53,167 nucleotides of DNA from Patescibacteria group bacterium (GTDB lineage Bacteria; Patescibacteriota; Patescibacteriia; UBA2591; JABMQE01), in the NCBI GenBank assembly GCA_018896645.1, contig JAHIMF010000040.1, positions 1 through 53,167 of the forward strand. Reading direction: 5' to 3'. Positions 41,585 through 50,300 of the stretch are shown here, piece after piece. The notes under the pieces are model-generated. The model was not told the origin of the DNA. It saw only the letters and a program-made list of their open reading frames with translations, and ran no database searches. How positions within the stretch are numbered: position 1 is the stretch's first letter; each line of letters begins with the position of its first letter. Made by a program: the position numbers and the translations under genes.

Positions 41585-41779
41585 AATCAAAAATAAAATA
41601 ATATAAAAATAAAATAATATAAAAATAAAATAATATAAAAATAAAATAATAAACGAACATTGTTAAATTGTCTTAACACTTCATTGCTCGATTGTTCGAT
41701 TGCTCAATTGTTGACAGTTAAACAATAGAACAATCGGACAATAGAACAATGCAACAGTTTATTTTTATATTTTTAAAAC
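41585..41779. repeat. taaaataa array plus spacer element B, copy 2
   Basis: 41585-41652 is a tandem taaaataatataaaaa array. 41657-41750 is the exact inverse of 35007-35100. The last 29 nt (cagtttatttttatattttt...) resemble those before clpC and end at the ATG at 41780. Confidence 0.9.
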
Positions 41780-42133
41780 ATGTTATCCAGAAAAAAATTA
41801 GATTATAAAAAAAAGTTGATTTACACCATAATTATCCTCTTGAATTTTTCCATAGTAGGTTATTTGGTGTTTGCCAACCTTTTAAGAAAGCCCGCGGTTC
41901 CGTCTCCTTTGGATATGCCAGACGTCTATTCGGACGAAATGATTGAAGGGGCAGCAACACCGGTGACTGATTATTCGCAAGCGCCGGCTGTCGGGGAAGG
42001 GGCCGCTGTTTTGGTTTTTGATGATCCGATGTTTCGTGGTTTAAAGATATTTGGTAATTTACCGATCAAAATTGACAAGGTGGGCCGGACTAACCCCTTT
42101 GATTTATTCGAGGCGGCTATACCTAAGGAGTGA
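41780..42133 (+). CDS. PilP-like small membrane protein (tentative)
   Basis: A 117-residue protein: basic N-terminus, one membrane helix (about 14-33), Pro/Asp-rich linker, then a short C-terminal segment MFRGLKIFGNLPIKIDKVGRTNPFDLFEA. The position after PilO and the 'GR-NPF' motif recall PilP-type pilotin partners, but it lacks the full PilP beta-domain. It is not securely recognised; assembly of the pilus is inferred from the operon. Start ATG 41780, just after spacer element B. Confidence 0.5.
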   Translation: MLSRKKLDYKKKLIYTIIILLNFSIVGYLVFANLLRKPAVPSPLDMPDVYSDEMIEGAATPVTDYSQAPAVGEGAAVLVFDDPMFRGLKIFGNLPIKIDKVGRTNPFDLFEAAIPKE

Positions 42134-42195
42134 TCGAGTCAACCCCAGGATTAAGGTTGAAAAAAGTTAAAGGTTCGTCATTTAAGTCTAGTAAA

Positions 42196-42418
42196 AGATT
42201 TACTATTCGTTATTTACTATTTACTATTCATCACGAATTATGACGAATAAATAGAGAATGATAGTATCGGAAAAAACATTAAATGGGACAAAGTAAGAAT
42301 AATAGAAGCAAGGAAAAAGAATACTATCAGCCAAAGGCTTGGACCAGAGGCCCATCCGCCTTTGGAGGAGACCAGCCTTTGGCTGGAATAATAAATAGTA
42401 AATAATAAATAACACGAT
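42196..42418. repeat. spacer words (ttactattt / aaatagtaaataa) before pilB
   Basis: ttactattcgttatttactatttact on the left and aataaatagtaaataataaat on the right enclose a loop with a second hairpin (gccaaaggct...agcctttggc). Related words recur at 44150-44245. The 285-nt gap has no gene. Confidence 0.7.
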
Positions 42419-44143
42419 ATGTCAAAGGATTTATTTCAATATTTAGTAAACGCTGGTTTAATTGACCAAACTCGATTGCCAAAGCTGGAGCAGGGATTGG
42501 CTAGCCGGCAGGTTTTGGAAATAGAAAGATTTTTATTAAAAAATAAACTTGTTTCTCCCAAGGCCTTTTTAAAAGCGAAATCCGAATTTTTTCATCTGCC
42601 TGCCTTAGAGATGACTCCTAAACTTATTACTGAAGAGATTTTGGGAATTATTCCGGAGCAATTAGCAGATAATTACAAAATGGTCGCTTTTGACAAACAG
42701 GATAATGTTTTAAAAGTGGCTATCTCGGACCCCAGTAATCTGCGGGCCAGAGAGGCGGTAGAGTTTATTGCTCGTGGTAAAAATTTAAAATTAGAATATT
42801 TTGTTGTTTTTGAGAAGGATATTGATACAGCATTAAGGCAGTACGGCAATCTAAAAGTTGAAGTCAAGGAGGCCCTGGAACAGGCTGAAGACAAGTTCGC
42901 CGCCACCGGCAAAGAGCCTATCAAAGAGGAGCTTGACGAAGTTATTAAAAGCGCGCCGGTTTCCAAGATGGCCTCGGTTATATTTAGGCATGCGGTTGAG
43001 GGCCGAGCGAGCGATATCCACATTGAAGTAGATCAAGAAAAAAGCCGAGTGCGTTATAGGATTGATGGAAAACTGCATACCTCTATTGTTCTGCCAAAAT
43101 ATATTCATGCCGCGCTAGTTTCCCGCATCAAAGTTTTAGCCAATTTAAAAATTGATGAGAGCAGAATTCCCCAAGACGGTCGCATTCGTCAAAAAATAGC
43201 TGGTAAGCAAATTGATTTTCGGGTTTCCACCCTACCCTTAATTGACAATGAAAAAGTGGTGATGCGGGTCTTGGAAACTTCATTAGGCGCCCCAAGTTTT
43301 GACGAATTGGGTTTTAGCGGTATGGGTTTAAAGATTATACAAAAAACCTTAAAAGAACCCTACGGCCTATTTTTGGTGACTGGACCAACCGGGAGTGGTA
43401 AATCGACAACGCTTTTTTCGGCCCTAAGCGAACTGAACAATGAGGAAATTAACATTACCACGCTTGAAGATCCGGTTGAGTATTATATTGAGGGCGTGAA
43501 TCAGTCACAAATTAATACTAAGGTGGGCTTTACTTTTGCTACTGGTTTACGTTCTATCCTTAGACAGGATCCGGATATCATTATGGTGGGCGAGATTAGG
43601 GATAATGAGACTGTTGAATTAGCTATTCATGCCGGATTAACAGGCCACCTTGTGTTGGCCACTCTTCATACCAATGATGCTGTCAGTGCAATCCCTCGGC
43701 TGATGGATATGAAGGCCGAGGCATTTTTGCTTTCCACCACAGTAAATGTTGTAGTAGCCCAACGTTTAGTAAGAAAAATTTGTGAACATTGCCGTCAAGA
43801 AATCGCGGTGCCAAGACGTTTGCAAGAGGAAGCACATAAAGAGCTGGGTAATATTCCCATACTGAAGGACTATTGGTCCGGAGGATTGGATAACTTAAAA
43901 TTCTATCGAGGAAAAGGATGCAGTCACTGCGGCGGCATGGGCTATCAGGGCCGGATTGCCATTTTTGAGGTATTGGAGATAACGGATAAATTAAAAGAAA
44001 TTATTGCGGCGGGCTATCCTGCGGAGGAGGTAAAAAAGGAAATCCTAAGACAGGAGATGCTTTCTATGAAACAAGACGGAATAATTAAAGCCCTTAAAGG
44101 GCTGACCGCGCTGGAGGATATTCTGGAGGTGACCGCAACCTAG
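42419..44143 (+). CDS. pilB: type IV pilus assembly ATPase PilB
   Basis: A 574-residue GspE/PilB extension ATPase. An N-terminal MshEN/N1-like domain (about 1-150) precedes the motor. The motor has GPTGSGKST (322-330), TLEDPVEY, DPDIIMVGEIRD (Walker B region) and TGHLVLATLHTNDA (His box). The tetracysteine zinc site is C455/C458 and C501/C504. All catalytic residues are intact. It powers pilus polymerisation together with PilM and PilC. Confidence 0.95.
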   Translation: MSKDLFQYLVNAGLIDQTRLPKLEQGLASRQVLEIERFLLKNKLVSPKAFLKAKSEFFHLPALEMTPKLITEEILGIIPEQLADNYKMVAFDKQDNVLKVAISDPSNLRAREAVEFIARGKNLKLEYFVVFEKDIDTALRQYGNLKVEVKEALEQAEDKFAATGKEPIKEELDEVIKSAPVSKMASVIFRHAVEGRASDIHIEVDQEKSRVRYRIDGKLHTSIVLPKYIHAALVSRIKVLANLKIDESRIPQDGRIRQKIAGKQIDFRVSTLPLIDNEKVVMRVLETSLGAPSFDELGFSGMGLKIIQKTLKEPYGLFLVTGPTGSGKSTTLFSALSELNNEEINITTLEDPVEYYIEGVNQSQINTKVGFTFATGLRSILRQDPDIIMVGEIRDNETVELAIHAGLTGHLVLATLHTNDAVSAIPRLMDMKAEAFLLSTTVNVVVAQRLVRKICEHCRQEIAVPRRLQEEAHKELGNIPILKDYWSGGLDNLKFYRGKGCSHCGGMGYQGRIAIFEVLEITDKLKEIIAAGYPAEEVKKEILRQEMLSMKQDGIIKALKGLTALEDILEVTAT

Positions 44144-44149
44144 TTACTA

Positions 44150-44245
44150 GTTATTATTTATTATTTACTATTCAAATATAATAAAATTAAGACTTCGGGA
44201 TTCGTGAAAAGAATAGTAAATAATGAATAGTAAATAATAAATCAG
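44150..44245. repeat. spacer hairpin (tttactatt / aatagtaaataa words)
   Basis: ttattatttattatttactattcaa on the left and gaatagtaaataatgaatag on the right. It fills the pilB to response-regulator spacer and shares words with 42196-42418. Confidence 0.7.
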
Positions 44246-44251
44246 AAGGGT

Positions 44252-44632
44252 ATGCATCCCCAAAAATTTAAAATTTTACTTATTGAAGACGACTCCTTTT
44301 TAGCTAATCTTTATATTGGTAAGTTTAGTAATGAGGGTTTTGCGGTTATCCGGGCCAGTCATGGCGAAGAGGGTTTGACATTAGCCAAAAAGATTAGGCC
44401 GCGAGCGATTCTATTGGATTTGCTTTTGCCGGGTTTGGACGGGTTTTCTGTGCTTCAGAGTCTTAAGAAGGACCTGGCCACCCAAGAGATTCCAGTGATT
44501 GTTTTAACTAATTCAGGCGAAGAAGAAAATATTAATAAAGCTTTGGACTTGGGAGCAGCTGATTATTTAATCAAGGTTAATTTTTTGCCTTCCGAGGTCG
44601 TCGAGAAAGTCAGAGGAGTTATAGCTGAATGA
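44252..44632 (+). CDS. single-domain response regulator (CheY/PilG-like)
   Basis: A 126-residue receiver domain: acidic pocket E12/D13/D14, phospho-acceptor D56 (AILLDLLLPGLDGF), T86 and K108. No output domain. Its location between pilB and pilT suggests it controls pilus motors in the manner of PilG/PilH, an inference from context. No partner kinase is in this locus; the only kinase remnant (28981) lacks its His domain. A gaagg sequence just before the ATG may serve as a weak Shine-Dalgarno. Confidence 0.88.
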   Translation: MHPQKFKILLIEDDSFLANLYIGKFSNEGFAVIRASHGEEGLTLAKKIRPRAILLDLLLPGLDGFSVLQSLKKDLATQEIPVIVLTNSGEEENINKALDLGAADYLIKVNFLPSEVVEKVRGVIAE

Positions 44633-44678
44633 TTTTAAATTACATAGGGGACAGAAAATGCTTAATTTATAGATCGGT

Positions 44679-44769
44679 TAATAGGGTTAATAAAGTTGTT
44701 AATAAGGTTAATAGACCCGTCGTCGTTATTAACCATTGTATTAACTTTATTAACAACTTTATTAACTAA
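44679..44769. repeat. spacer hairpin (gttaataa / attaacttt words)
   Basis: ggttaatagggttaataaag on the left and attaactttattaacaac on the right around a gacccgtcgtc loop. It lies in the 210-nt gap before pilT, otherwise without features. Confidence 0.7.
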
Positions 44770-44842
44770 GCTTGGTCGTTCCAACAACCAATTTCAGAAT
44801 AGACCCCAATAATTTTTTTCTTTAATTATTTATACAAATCCC

Positions 44843-45913
44843 ATGCAGGCGCAAGATAAAATTATTTTGGATAAAATGCTAACCAGTATTGCTGAACAGC
44901 GAGCTTCGGATTTGCATTTCCTGGTGGGCAGCCCCCCCGTATTACGGACAGATGGTCGATTGAAGCCGCTTACTAATGAAATTGTGATAACATCAGATTT
45001 CATTGAGCAAGTTGTGTTTTCTATTTTAAATAAAGATCAGCAAGAAAAGCTGACCAAAGAGCGGGAAATAGTCATAGGTTACGATTTTAAGCCGGGTTTG
45101 CGTTTTCGAGTGAGTGTTTTTTATCAAAAAGGAAACTTGAGCGCTTCTTTTAGGTTGATTGTTACCCCGATAAAGACCTTGAAAGAATTGGGTATGCCAG
45201 CAGTAGTACAAGAGTTTGTTAAATCTAAAAAGGGTCTTTTGCTGGTTAGCGGCCCCTTTGCTTCTGGGAAATCAACAGTTATTGCGGCGATGATTGAAAC
45301 AATAAATAAAAGTAAGTCACGGCATATCGTGACCCTGGAGGAGCCGATTGAATATGTATTTACTAATGATAAAAGTATTATTGAACAGCGGGAGATAGGC
45401 CGAGATGTTACTTCTGTAATGCAGGGCCTGGAATTTTTGGAGGAGGGAGACGCAGATGTCATAGTAACTCCGGAAGTGGAGGAACCGGAGGTGTTTTTGC
45501 AGCTTTTGGACTTGGCGGAATCGGGTCGTTTTGTTATTTCTCAGTTAGCCTTGGATTCCGTTCATAAGGCAATGGAGCGCATCAACAATATTTTTCCTAA
45601 AGATAAGCAGGATTTACTGAGGTTGATGCTGGGAGATAATCTGGTGGGAATATTAAGTTTGAGATTACTGCCGCGTTTGGGCGGCGGATTAATTTCTATA
45701 CCAGAAGTTCTAAAAGTCAATTCAGCTGTTCGTTCGATAATCAAGGAGGGCAAGTATTATCAGCTACGGAACCTCATGCAAATTTCTCAAGCCGAAGGCA
45801 TGAAAACATTTGATCAATCATTGGTTGAATTAGTGAGCAGCGGACAGATTCTTTTGGAAGTTGCCCTTGAGCAGGCCAGTGACCCGGCAAGTTTTAGAAC
45901 AACGGTTAGATAG
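44843..45913 (+). CDS. pilT: atypical PilT-like pilus ATPase
   Basis: A 356-residue PilT/PilU-family protein: N-terminal domain with ASDLHFLVGSPPVLRTDGRL, Walker A GPFASGKS (137-144) and Asp box LEEPIEYVF. The Walker B region reads DVIVTPEVEEPEVF (from D205) instead of the usual DVILVGEMRD. The Glu is kept (E211), but Gly, Arg and Asp are lost. The His box (normally ATLHTN) reads ISQLALDSV. It may therefore hydrolyse ATP poorly or act as a non-motor partner of another PilT. It sits between the response regulator and pilC. Confidence 0.85.
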   Translation: MQAQDKIILDKMLTSIAEQRASDLHFLVGSPPVLRTDGRLKPLTNEIVITSDFIEQVVFSILNKDQQEKLTKEREIVIGYDFKPGLRFRVSVFYQKGNLSASFRLIVTPIKTLKELGMPAVVQEFVKSKKGLLLVSGPFASGKSTVIAAMIETINKSKSRHIVTLEEPIEYVFTNDKSIIEQREIGRDVTSVMQGLEFLEEGDADVIVTPEVEEPEVFLQLLDLAESGRFVISQLALDSVHKAMERINNIFPKDKQDLLRLMLGDNLVGILSLRLLPRLGGGLISIPEVLKVNSAVRSIIKEGKYYQLRNLMQISQAEGMKTFDQSLVELVSSGQILLEVALEQASDPASFRTTVR

Positions 45914-45917
45914 AAAT

Positions 45918-46005
45918 AAAATAATATAAAAATATAAAAATAGACGAGACGAGATAAATTTTTATTATTTTATTTTTATATTATTTTATTATTTTATTTT
46001 ATATT
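45918..46005. repeat. spacer hairpin (taaaatataaaaa / tttttatatt words)
   Basis: Left arm ataaaataatataaaaat and right arm tttttattattttattttta around a gacgagacgag loop. It fills the pilT-pilC spacer. Confidence 0.7.
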
Positions 46006-46009
46006 CCCA

Positions 46010-47215
46010 ATGATATTTCATTATCAAGCAAAAGACAATGAAGGACTTCTGGTGAACGGTACCGTAGAAGCCAATAATGAAAAAGTAGCAATAGAGAGCC
46101 TGCGCGAGAAGGGCTATACTATTGTTGGCCTAGAGCCAGGGGAAGAGACCCCAAAGACAGCAGGGTTTTTGGCTGTGCTTAATAGAGTTAAAAGAAAAGA
46201 GATTGTTATTTTTTCCAGGCAGTTGGCAGTAATGGCGGCGGCTACCGTGCCCATTGTTCAGGCCCTAATGATTTTGGTCAAGCAAACCAAGAATCCCGTT
46301 TTGAAACTAATAATCTCCGAGGTGGCTGATGATGTTGATGGCGGTTCTAAACTATCTAGCGCTCTGGGCCGCCACCCCAAAGCTTTTTCCAATTTTTATG
46401 TCAGTATGGTTAAGACCGGCGAGACTTCCGGCAAGTTATCAGAGGTTTTGAATTATTTGGCGGACCAGGAAGAAAAAGATTATGATTTGGCAGCCAAAAT
46501 TAAGGGGGCGATGATTTATCCGATTTTTATAGTTTCTGGCTTGGTTTTAGTGGGGGCCGCGATGATGATTTTTGTAATCCCTCAATTAACCGCTATCCTA
46601 AAAGAATCAGGGGCAGACCTGCCTTTATCTACCAGGGCTTTGATTGGCTCCAGTGATTTTTTTTCTGCTTATTGGTGGATTATACTGATTGTTTTAGTGG
46701 CGGGAGCAGTAGGTTTTAAATTGCTGTTAAAGATTGCCAAATTAAGATATTTTTTTGACTGGTTGAAACTAAGGATGCCGATTTTTGGCAAACTTTTTCA
46801 AAAAATTTACTTAGTGCGTTTTACAAGGAGTATGTCCACCTTGGTTGTTGGCGGCGTTGCCCTGCCCGCGGCTCTAGACATTGTTAGCGAAGTAGTTGGC
46901 AACAGGGTTTACCATGACTTGGTTATTGAGACTAACAGGGAGGTTCGGGATGGTAATCCCATGGTTTCGGTTTTTGCTAAAAGTAAGGCAGTGCCACCGA
47001 TGCTCTCTCAGATGATAGGCGTGGGCGAACAGACCGGCAAGCTGGATGAGGTTTTAAATCGACTTGGTGATTTTTATGCCCGCGAGGTTGACAATATGGT
47101 TACTAATTTGGTGACTTTAATTGAGCCTTTGATTATGATTTTTATGGGCGTGGGCGTGGGTATTATGGTAGCTGCGATTTTATTGCCGATGTATAATTTA
47201 GCGTCAAGCTTTTGA
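46010..47215 (+). CDS. pilC: type IV pilus inner-membrane platform protein PilC
   Basis: A 401-residue GspF/PilC protein with two T2SSF domains (about 65-190 and 270-392), each ending in membrane helices (about 168-192, 220-240, 370-395). Conserved segments: FSRQLAVMAAATVPIVQAL, KTGETSGKLSEVLNYLADQEEKDY, and in the second domain VRFTRSMSTLVVGGVALPAAL and GVGEQTGKLDEVLNRLGDFYAREVD. It forms the membrane base turned by PilB. Length and topology are normal. Confidence 0.94.
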   Translation: MIFHYQAKDNEGLLVNGTVEANNEKVAIESLREKGYTIVGLEPGEETPKTAGFLAVLNRVKRKEIVIFSRQLAVMAAATVPIVQALMILVKQTKNPVLKLIISEVADDVDGGSKLSSALGRHPKAFSNFYVSMVKTGETSGKLSEVLNYLADQEEKDYDLAAKIKGAMIYPIFIVSGLVLVGAAMMIFVIPQLTAILKESGADLPLSTRALIGSSDFFSAYWWIILIVLVAGAVGFKLLLKIAKLRYFFDWLKLRMPIFGKLFQKIYLVRFTRSMSTLVVGGVALPAALDIVSEVVGNRVYHDLVIETNREVRDGNPMVSVFAKSKAVPPMLSQMIGVGEQTGKLDEVLNRLGDFYAREVDNMVTNLVTLIEPLIMIFMGVGVGIMVAAILLPMYNLASSF

Positions 47216-47216
47216 T

Positions 47217-47380
47217 TTATTTTACTAATTTACTAATTTATTGGATTATGGTTGGTGATGAACGCAAAGAAGGTTCGTATGCATCGATTGAGAATTTAAA
47301 TAAAATTAGAGCATATTTATTAGAAAAACAAAAAAAATAAATTAATAAATTAGTAAATTAATAAATTAATAAATTAAACC
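47217..47380. repeat. spacer hairpin (ttactaatt / taataaatta words) with a small frame in its loop
   Basis: The left arm ttttactaatttactaattt (47220-47241) and right arm of aaattaataaattagtaaatt type (47338-47378) enclose a 90-nt loop that holds the frame at 47248-47340. Confidence 0.65.
47248..47340 (+). CDS. possible 30-residue peptide in a spacer loop
   Basis: ATG-to-TAA frame starting MVGDERKEGSYASIENLNK and ending LEKQKK. It fills the loop of the spacer hairpin between pilC and the surface protein gene. Composition is protein-like (helical, charged), but there is no recognised family and no Shine-Dalgarno. Confidence 0.25.
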   Translation: MVGDERKEGSYASIENLNKIRAYLLEKQKK

Positions 47381-47381
47381 A

Positions 47382-50300
47382 ATGTTAAAAACTACAATCC
47401 TAAAAATTTTAAAACATCCCCGAGTTGTATTTTTAATGATTGTATTATTGCTTGTTCTGGGCAGTTTAATTAAGGCGGTGACTGCGGCTTGGACCGAACC
47501 AACGGCTGATCCACCGGATGAGAATGTAGCCGCGCCGATCAACATCTCGGATATTGCTCAATATAAAAAGGGAGCGCTTAGTATTGGAGTGGATGTCTTA
47601 CCAGTAGAAACATTGGAAGTTGCAGATATAACGGGTGGCACAGCCCGTGTTCGAATTTCAGACATTGTCCAAAACCCCGAGCTTCAACTTCAATATGGGA
47701 GTGGGCCAGATGAGCATTGGGCGATTTATAGTAATCAGGATAATGCAGATAGTTTAAATATTTGGAGTTATAATGCTGGCAGTGGCGGCAACAGAGTGAC
47801 GATTCTTCAAAACGGCAACGTGGGGATTGGGCCGACAAATCCGAGCGAGAAGTTGGAAGTATCTGGAAATATAAAAGCTTCGGGTACGATTTGTGATAGT
47901 GTTGGCTGTATTGGTGGCGGTGTTGCTGGTGGTGGTAAAACCGGCCCAACCCTGATCGTGGCTGCTAATGATTCCAATGACAAAACCAGGGCGGATTATG
48001 TCTGTGATGGGACAGATGATGAAGTCCAGATTAATCAGGCAATTAGCGCCCTTCCCGCGGCAGGCGGGACCGTGTATCTGCTTGAGGGAACTTATGTAGT
48101 TAATCCTCAGACCTTGATTTCTGGGACAACCTACTATGCTATTAGTTTGAATTCAAATGTGGCTCTTATTGGTTCAGGCGCAGGAACCGTGATAAAATTA
48201 AAGGATAGCTGGAACGGCAATGGCCGCCTTATAAATGCTAATACAAAAAACTCAATCCTATTGCAGAACTTCAAGATTGATGGGAACAAGGGCGGTCAGT
48301 CAGGAGGAAGTCAAGATGGCATTGTGTTCACCACTGTCACTAAATCCAAGATTAATAAACTCTGGGTAGAGAATGTTGATGTAGAGGGCATTGCTTTTAA
48401 ATCCTCTTCTAATAACAATATCATTTCTAGCTGCCATTTTGTTTCTAACAGTGGCAGCGCTATTGATTTTACCTCCGGGTCTTATAACATCATATCCGGC
48501 AATAATATTCAGTCAAGCGGCGGCAGCGCTATTGATTTTACCTCCGGGTCTTATAACATCATATCCGGCAATAATATTCAGTCAAGCGGCGGCAGGGCTA
48601 TTGAGCTTAAGGGCAGTGGCAATGATTATAACATCATTTCCGGCAATAATATTCAGTCAAGTAGCAATGCCGGGATAGATATTTGTGGCGGCGCTGATTA
48701 CAATACCGTCTCTAATAATAATGTTTCTGCTAATGCGCGCGGTATAGTTATTTATAACAGTAGTGACAGTAATACCATTTCCGATAATGTTATTGTCTCG
48801 AATAGTTCATACGGTATCCAAGTGCATACTGGGAATTATAATGCCATTGTTGGCAATACGCTTAATAATAATGGCGGAACCGGCACTGCTTCTTCTATAC
48901 ATCTGGATACAGCGGATACCACTCTTATTTCATCCAATAATATCTATGATTCAGCAGGCACTGGCTATGCAATCAAGATTGGCGCTGGCGCCGATAACAA
49001 CATCCTGGTCGGCAACCGCTATTCCGGCACAGGCGCTTCTTCAATCAAAGATCAAGGCATTAACACGATCTACAACGCCCAGCTAGCTGGCTCGTCAGGA
49101 AGCGACTTGATACTTAAAAGCTCCGGCAACGTCGGCATCAACACAACAGCCCCCGCGGCTAAATTAGTAGTCAAGGGGGATATGACCGCCTCTAAGGTCA
49201 ATAAGGTAATCGTGGTGGATGGGGTCACCTATAGTGCGGATGGCTCGGGGATTCAAGCGGCCATCAATGCCTTGCCAGCTGGAGGCGGCAAAGTCTTTCT
49301 GCCTGAAGGAACCTATACGATTAGCGCAACTTTAACCCTGGCCTCCAATGTTATCCTGGAGGGTGCAGGTAAGACCGCCACTATCCTCAATCTGGCTAAT
49401 GGAGTTAATGCCGCGGTTATCTCGGCTACAAATGCCAGCAACATCCGCATCGCCCTTTTAAAGATAGATGCCAACAATACCAACAATAACTGCAGCCACT
49501 GCCATGGCCTTTATTTAACTAACGTGGATTACTCCACCATCGACAATATCTGGTTAGAGGACTGTGAGGACGATGCTATCTACTTCTATAGTGGCTCCAA
49601 TAACAACGCGGTGACCAACTCTACCTTCAATGCCAATGCCGAGAGTGCTATTCATGTCTACTCTTCATCCTATAACACTATTGCCAACAACAATGTAGTT
49701 TCCAATGGCGACCGGGCGATTGAGCTTTATCCTTCCTCTACCTATAATACGGTTTTGGGAAACATTCTGAATTCTAACTCCGGCACTGCCGTCCATCTTT
49801 GCGCTTCATCGAATTATAACGTCGTCGGCGATAATGTGATTAAAGGTAACAGAAACGGGATAACACTAGATAGGGGGTGCCATAACAATACTATTACCGG
49901 AAACAACCTTAGCGCCAATACAGGTTACGGTATTGCGCTTACTTCTTGTGGCGGAGATAATAATGTGATTTCCAACAATGTTATCTATGATAATGGTGCC
50001 GCCGGCGGTTATTCTGGCATCTATTTAGCCAATACGAATGATGGCTCAGACAACAATATTATTGCCTCCAATGTTATCTACGATTCCGCAGGGACTGGAT
50101 ACGCCATAAATATCTCTGGCTCCTATAATGATAACAATGTCCTTGTTGGCAACCGAATCACCGGGTTTGCCTGGACCACAAGCAAGATTAGAGACCTAGG
50201 CGCAGCCACCATCTATAATGCCCAGTTAGTGGAGGACCACTTGGTGCTTAAACCCACTGGCAACGTCGGCATCGGAACAGCAAAACCAACTAATAGCAGA

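Noticed and set aside
48391-49086. Alternative-frame proteins inside the beta-helix gene
   Set aside because: They exist only because the rung repeats are open in more than one frame; no start signals or domains.
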